Shown here: positions 63,402 to 64,000 of the stretch, one piece after another | Layout of the letters: every line of letters begins with the position of its first letter | Position numbering within the stretch: the stretch's first letter is position 1 | Source: DATFVJ01 sp963712955 | GTDB lineage: Bacteria; Actinomycetota; Actinomycetes; Streptosporangiales; Streptosporangiaceae | DNA: 64,000 bases | Direction of reading: 5' to 3' | NCBI GenBank assembly: GCA_963712955.1 | Contig: CAVQKF010000020.1 | Coordinates: 1 to 64,000, forward strand | Notes under the pieces: generated by a model | Seen by the model: the letters and a program-made list of their open reading frames with translations, nothing else | Databases searched by the model: none | Told to the model about the DNA's origin: nothing | Translations under genes and position numbers: made by a program

Positions 63402-64000
63402 GTGACAAGGCGGCTGGTAGCAGGAGTCGACAGTTCCACGCAGTCCACGAAGGTGCTCCTGGTCGATGCGGACGACGGCACAGTCGTCGCACGAGGGACG
63501 GCGCCGCACACCGTGACGGGGACGGATGGCGCGAGGGAGAGCGATCCGGTCGAGTGGTGGGACGCTCTTGCCGCTGCCCTCGCGCAGGCGCTTGCCCGCG
63601 CCGGGCTGGCGGCTGAGGTCGCCGCGATCTCCGTCGGGGCACAGCAGCACGGCCTGGTGACCCTGGATTCGCACGGCGACCCGGTGCGGCCGGCGATGCT
63701 CTGGAACGACGTGCGGGCCGCGCCGCAGGCCGCGCAGCTCACCGGGGCACTGGGCGGCGCGGGCCTGGGCAGCGGAGGCCTGGGCGGCGCGGGCCTGGAC
63801 AGCGGAGGCCTGGGCGGCGCGGGCCTGGGCAGCGGAGGACCGGGCGGCGGGGGCCTCGATGACGCGGGCCCCGGCGGCGGGGGACTGGACGGGGCCGTGC
63901 AGTGGGCGCTGCGCACGGGGACCGTTCCTGTGGCCAGTATCACGGCCGCGAAATGGGCATGGCTGCGCCGCCACGAACCCGGCTCGGCCGGCCGCACCGC
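63402..64000 (+). CDS. xylB: Xylulokinase (FGGY carbohydrate kinase), cut by window edge
   Basis: The GTG at 63402 opens TRRLVAGVDSSTQSTKVLLV, the ATP-binding phosphate loop of FGGY kinases. Then come ESDPVEWWDALAAALAQALA, AISVGAQQHGLVTLDSHGDP and AMLWNDVRAAPQAAQLTGAL. It would phosphorylate D-xylulose or a related ketose. About 199 residues are visible; the rest lies beyond 64000. An insertion of 30-bp repeats (63750-63889) adds about 45 residues after the LWND motif, where family members have a short loop. Xylulokinase is the best match, but other FGGY kinases are not excluded. Confidence 0.8.
   Translation, partial: MTRRLVAGVDSSTQSTKVLLVDADDGTVVARGTAPHTVTGTDGARESDPVEWWDALAAALAQALARAGLAAEVAAISVGAQQHGLVTLDSHGDPVRPAMLWNDVRAAPQAAQLTGALGGAGLGSGGLGGAGLDSGGLGGAGLGSGGPGGGGLDDAGPGGGGLDGAVQWALRTGTVPVASITAAKWAWLRRHEPGSAGRT
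63750..63889 (+). repeat. 30-bp repeats inside the xylulokinase gene
   Basis: Three 30-bp units (63750, 63780, 63810) encode LGGAGLGSGG with minor changes, followed by two diverged units. They are in frame and form a Gly-rich loop between the first sugar-binding motif and the next conserved segment. Confidence 0.9.

Overview
The window is GC-rich DNA from an actinomycete, probably a filamentous one. The evidence is very high third-position GC, frequent GTG/TTG starts, a DUF1707/LiaF-like protein, DUF2630, an F420-type luciferase-like oxidoreductase, a 13E12-type DUF222-HNH gene, and a paired small HTH protein plus ATP-binding protein of the kind common in Streptomyces-like genomes. I cannot place it more finely.

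Layout. (1) 1-11.6 kb is an extracellular polysaccharide cluster: a frameshifted flippase, a frameshifted O-antigen ligase/polymerase, two Wzz-like chain-length proteins, a membrane-anchored beta-helix protein, two methyltransferases, a GT4 glycosyltransferase, an AlgD-like nucleotide-sugar dehydrogenase and a frameshifted rmlC. The other dTDP-rhamnose genes (rmlD, rmlB, rmlA) lie at 34.8-37.9 kb. (2) 12.4-16.3 kb holds a sulfocyanin-like cupredoxin and a large secreted lysyl-oxidase-like/Ig-repeat protein followed by a strong terminator. (3) 16.5-20.4 kb holds a broken sugar ABC transporter and a divergent GntR/UTRA regulator. 28.9-34.7 kb holds a myo-inositol catabolic operon (iolG, iolE, iolC, an aldolase remnant, iolB, iolD). 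The two halves look like one inositol locus separated by 20.4-28.9 kb. That stretch carries a serine recombinase, an antitoxin with a truncated toxin, a DUF222-HNH fragment, small regulators, an XRE-Nudix pair and a second copy of 145 bp of iolD. (4) 39.9-45.3 kb is the most system-like region. A subtilisin-like protease with a Cys/His-rich tail, a sigma factor and a small conserved-looking protein form one operon. It is divergent from a 934-residue TPR-CHAT (caspase-like) protein. (5) 45.5-64 kb is mostly clean single genes: a galactose-oxidase-like propeller, a SCO1-like lipoprotein, cysteine dioxygenase, a papain-like protease, a peroxiredoxin, CorA, an F420 oxidoreductase, a methyltransferase, two MBL-fold proteins, a K+ channel, a rhodanese, a fumarylacetoacetase-family protein, an M19 dipeptidase, and the start of a xylulokinase at the right edge.

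Two window-wide features stand out. Between 1 and 39.4 kb many otherwise recognisable genes carry single-base frameshifts, while I see none from 39.9 to 64 kb. Short tandem arrays (14- to 45-bp units) recur both between genes and inside conserved enzymes (IolB, the CHAT protein, xylulokinase). All calls come from reading the sequence; no database search was run.
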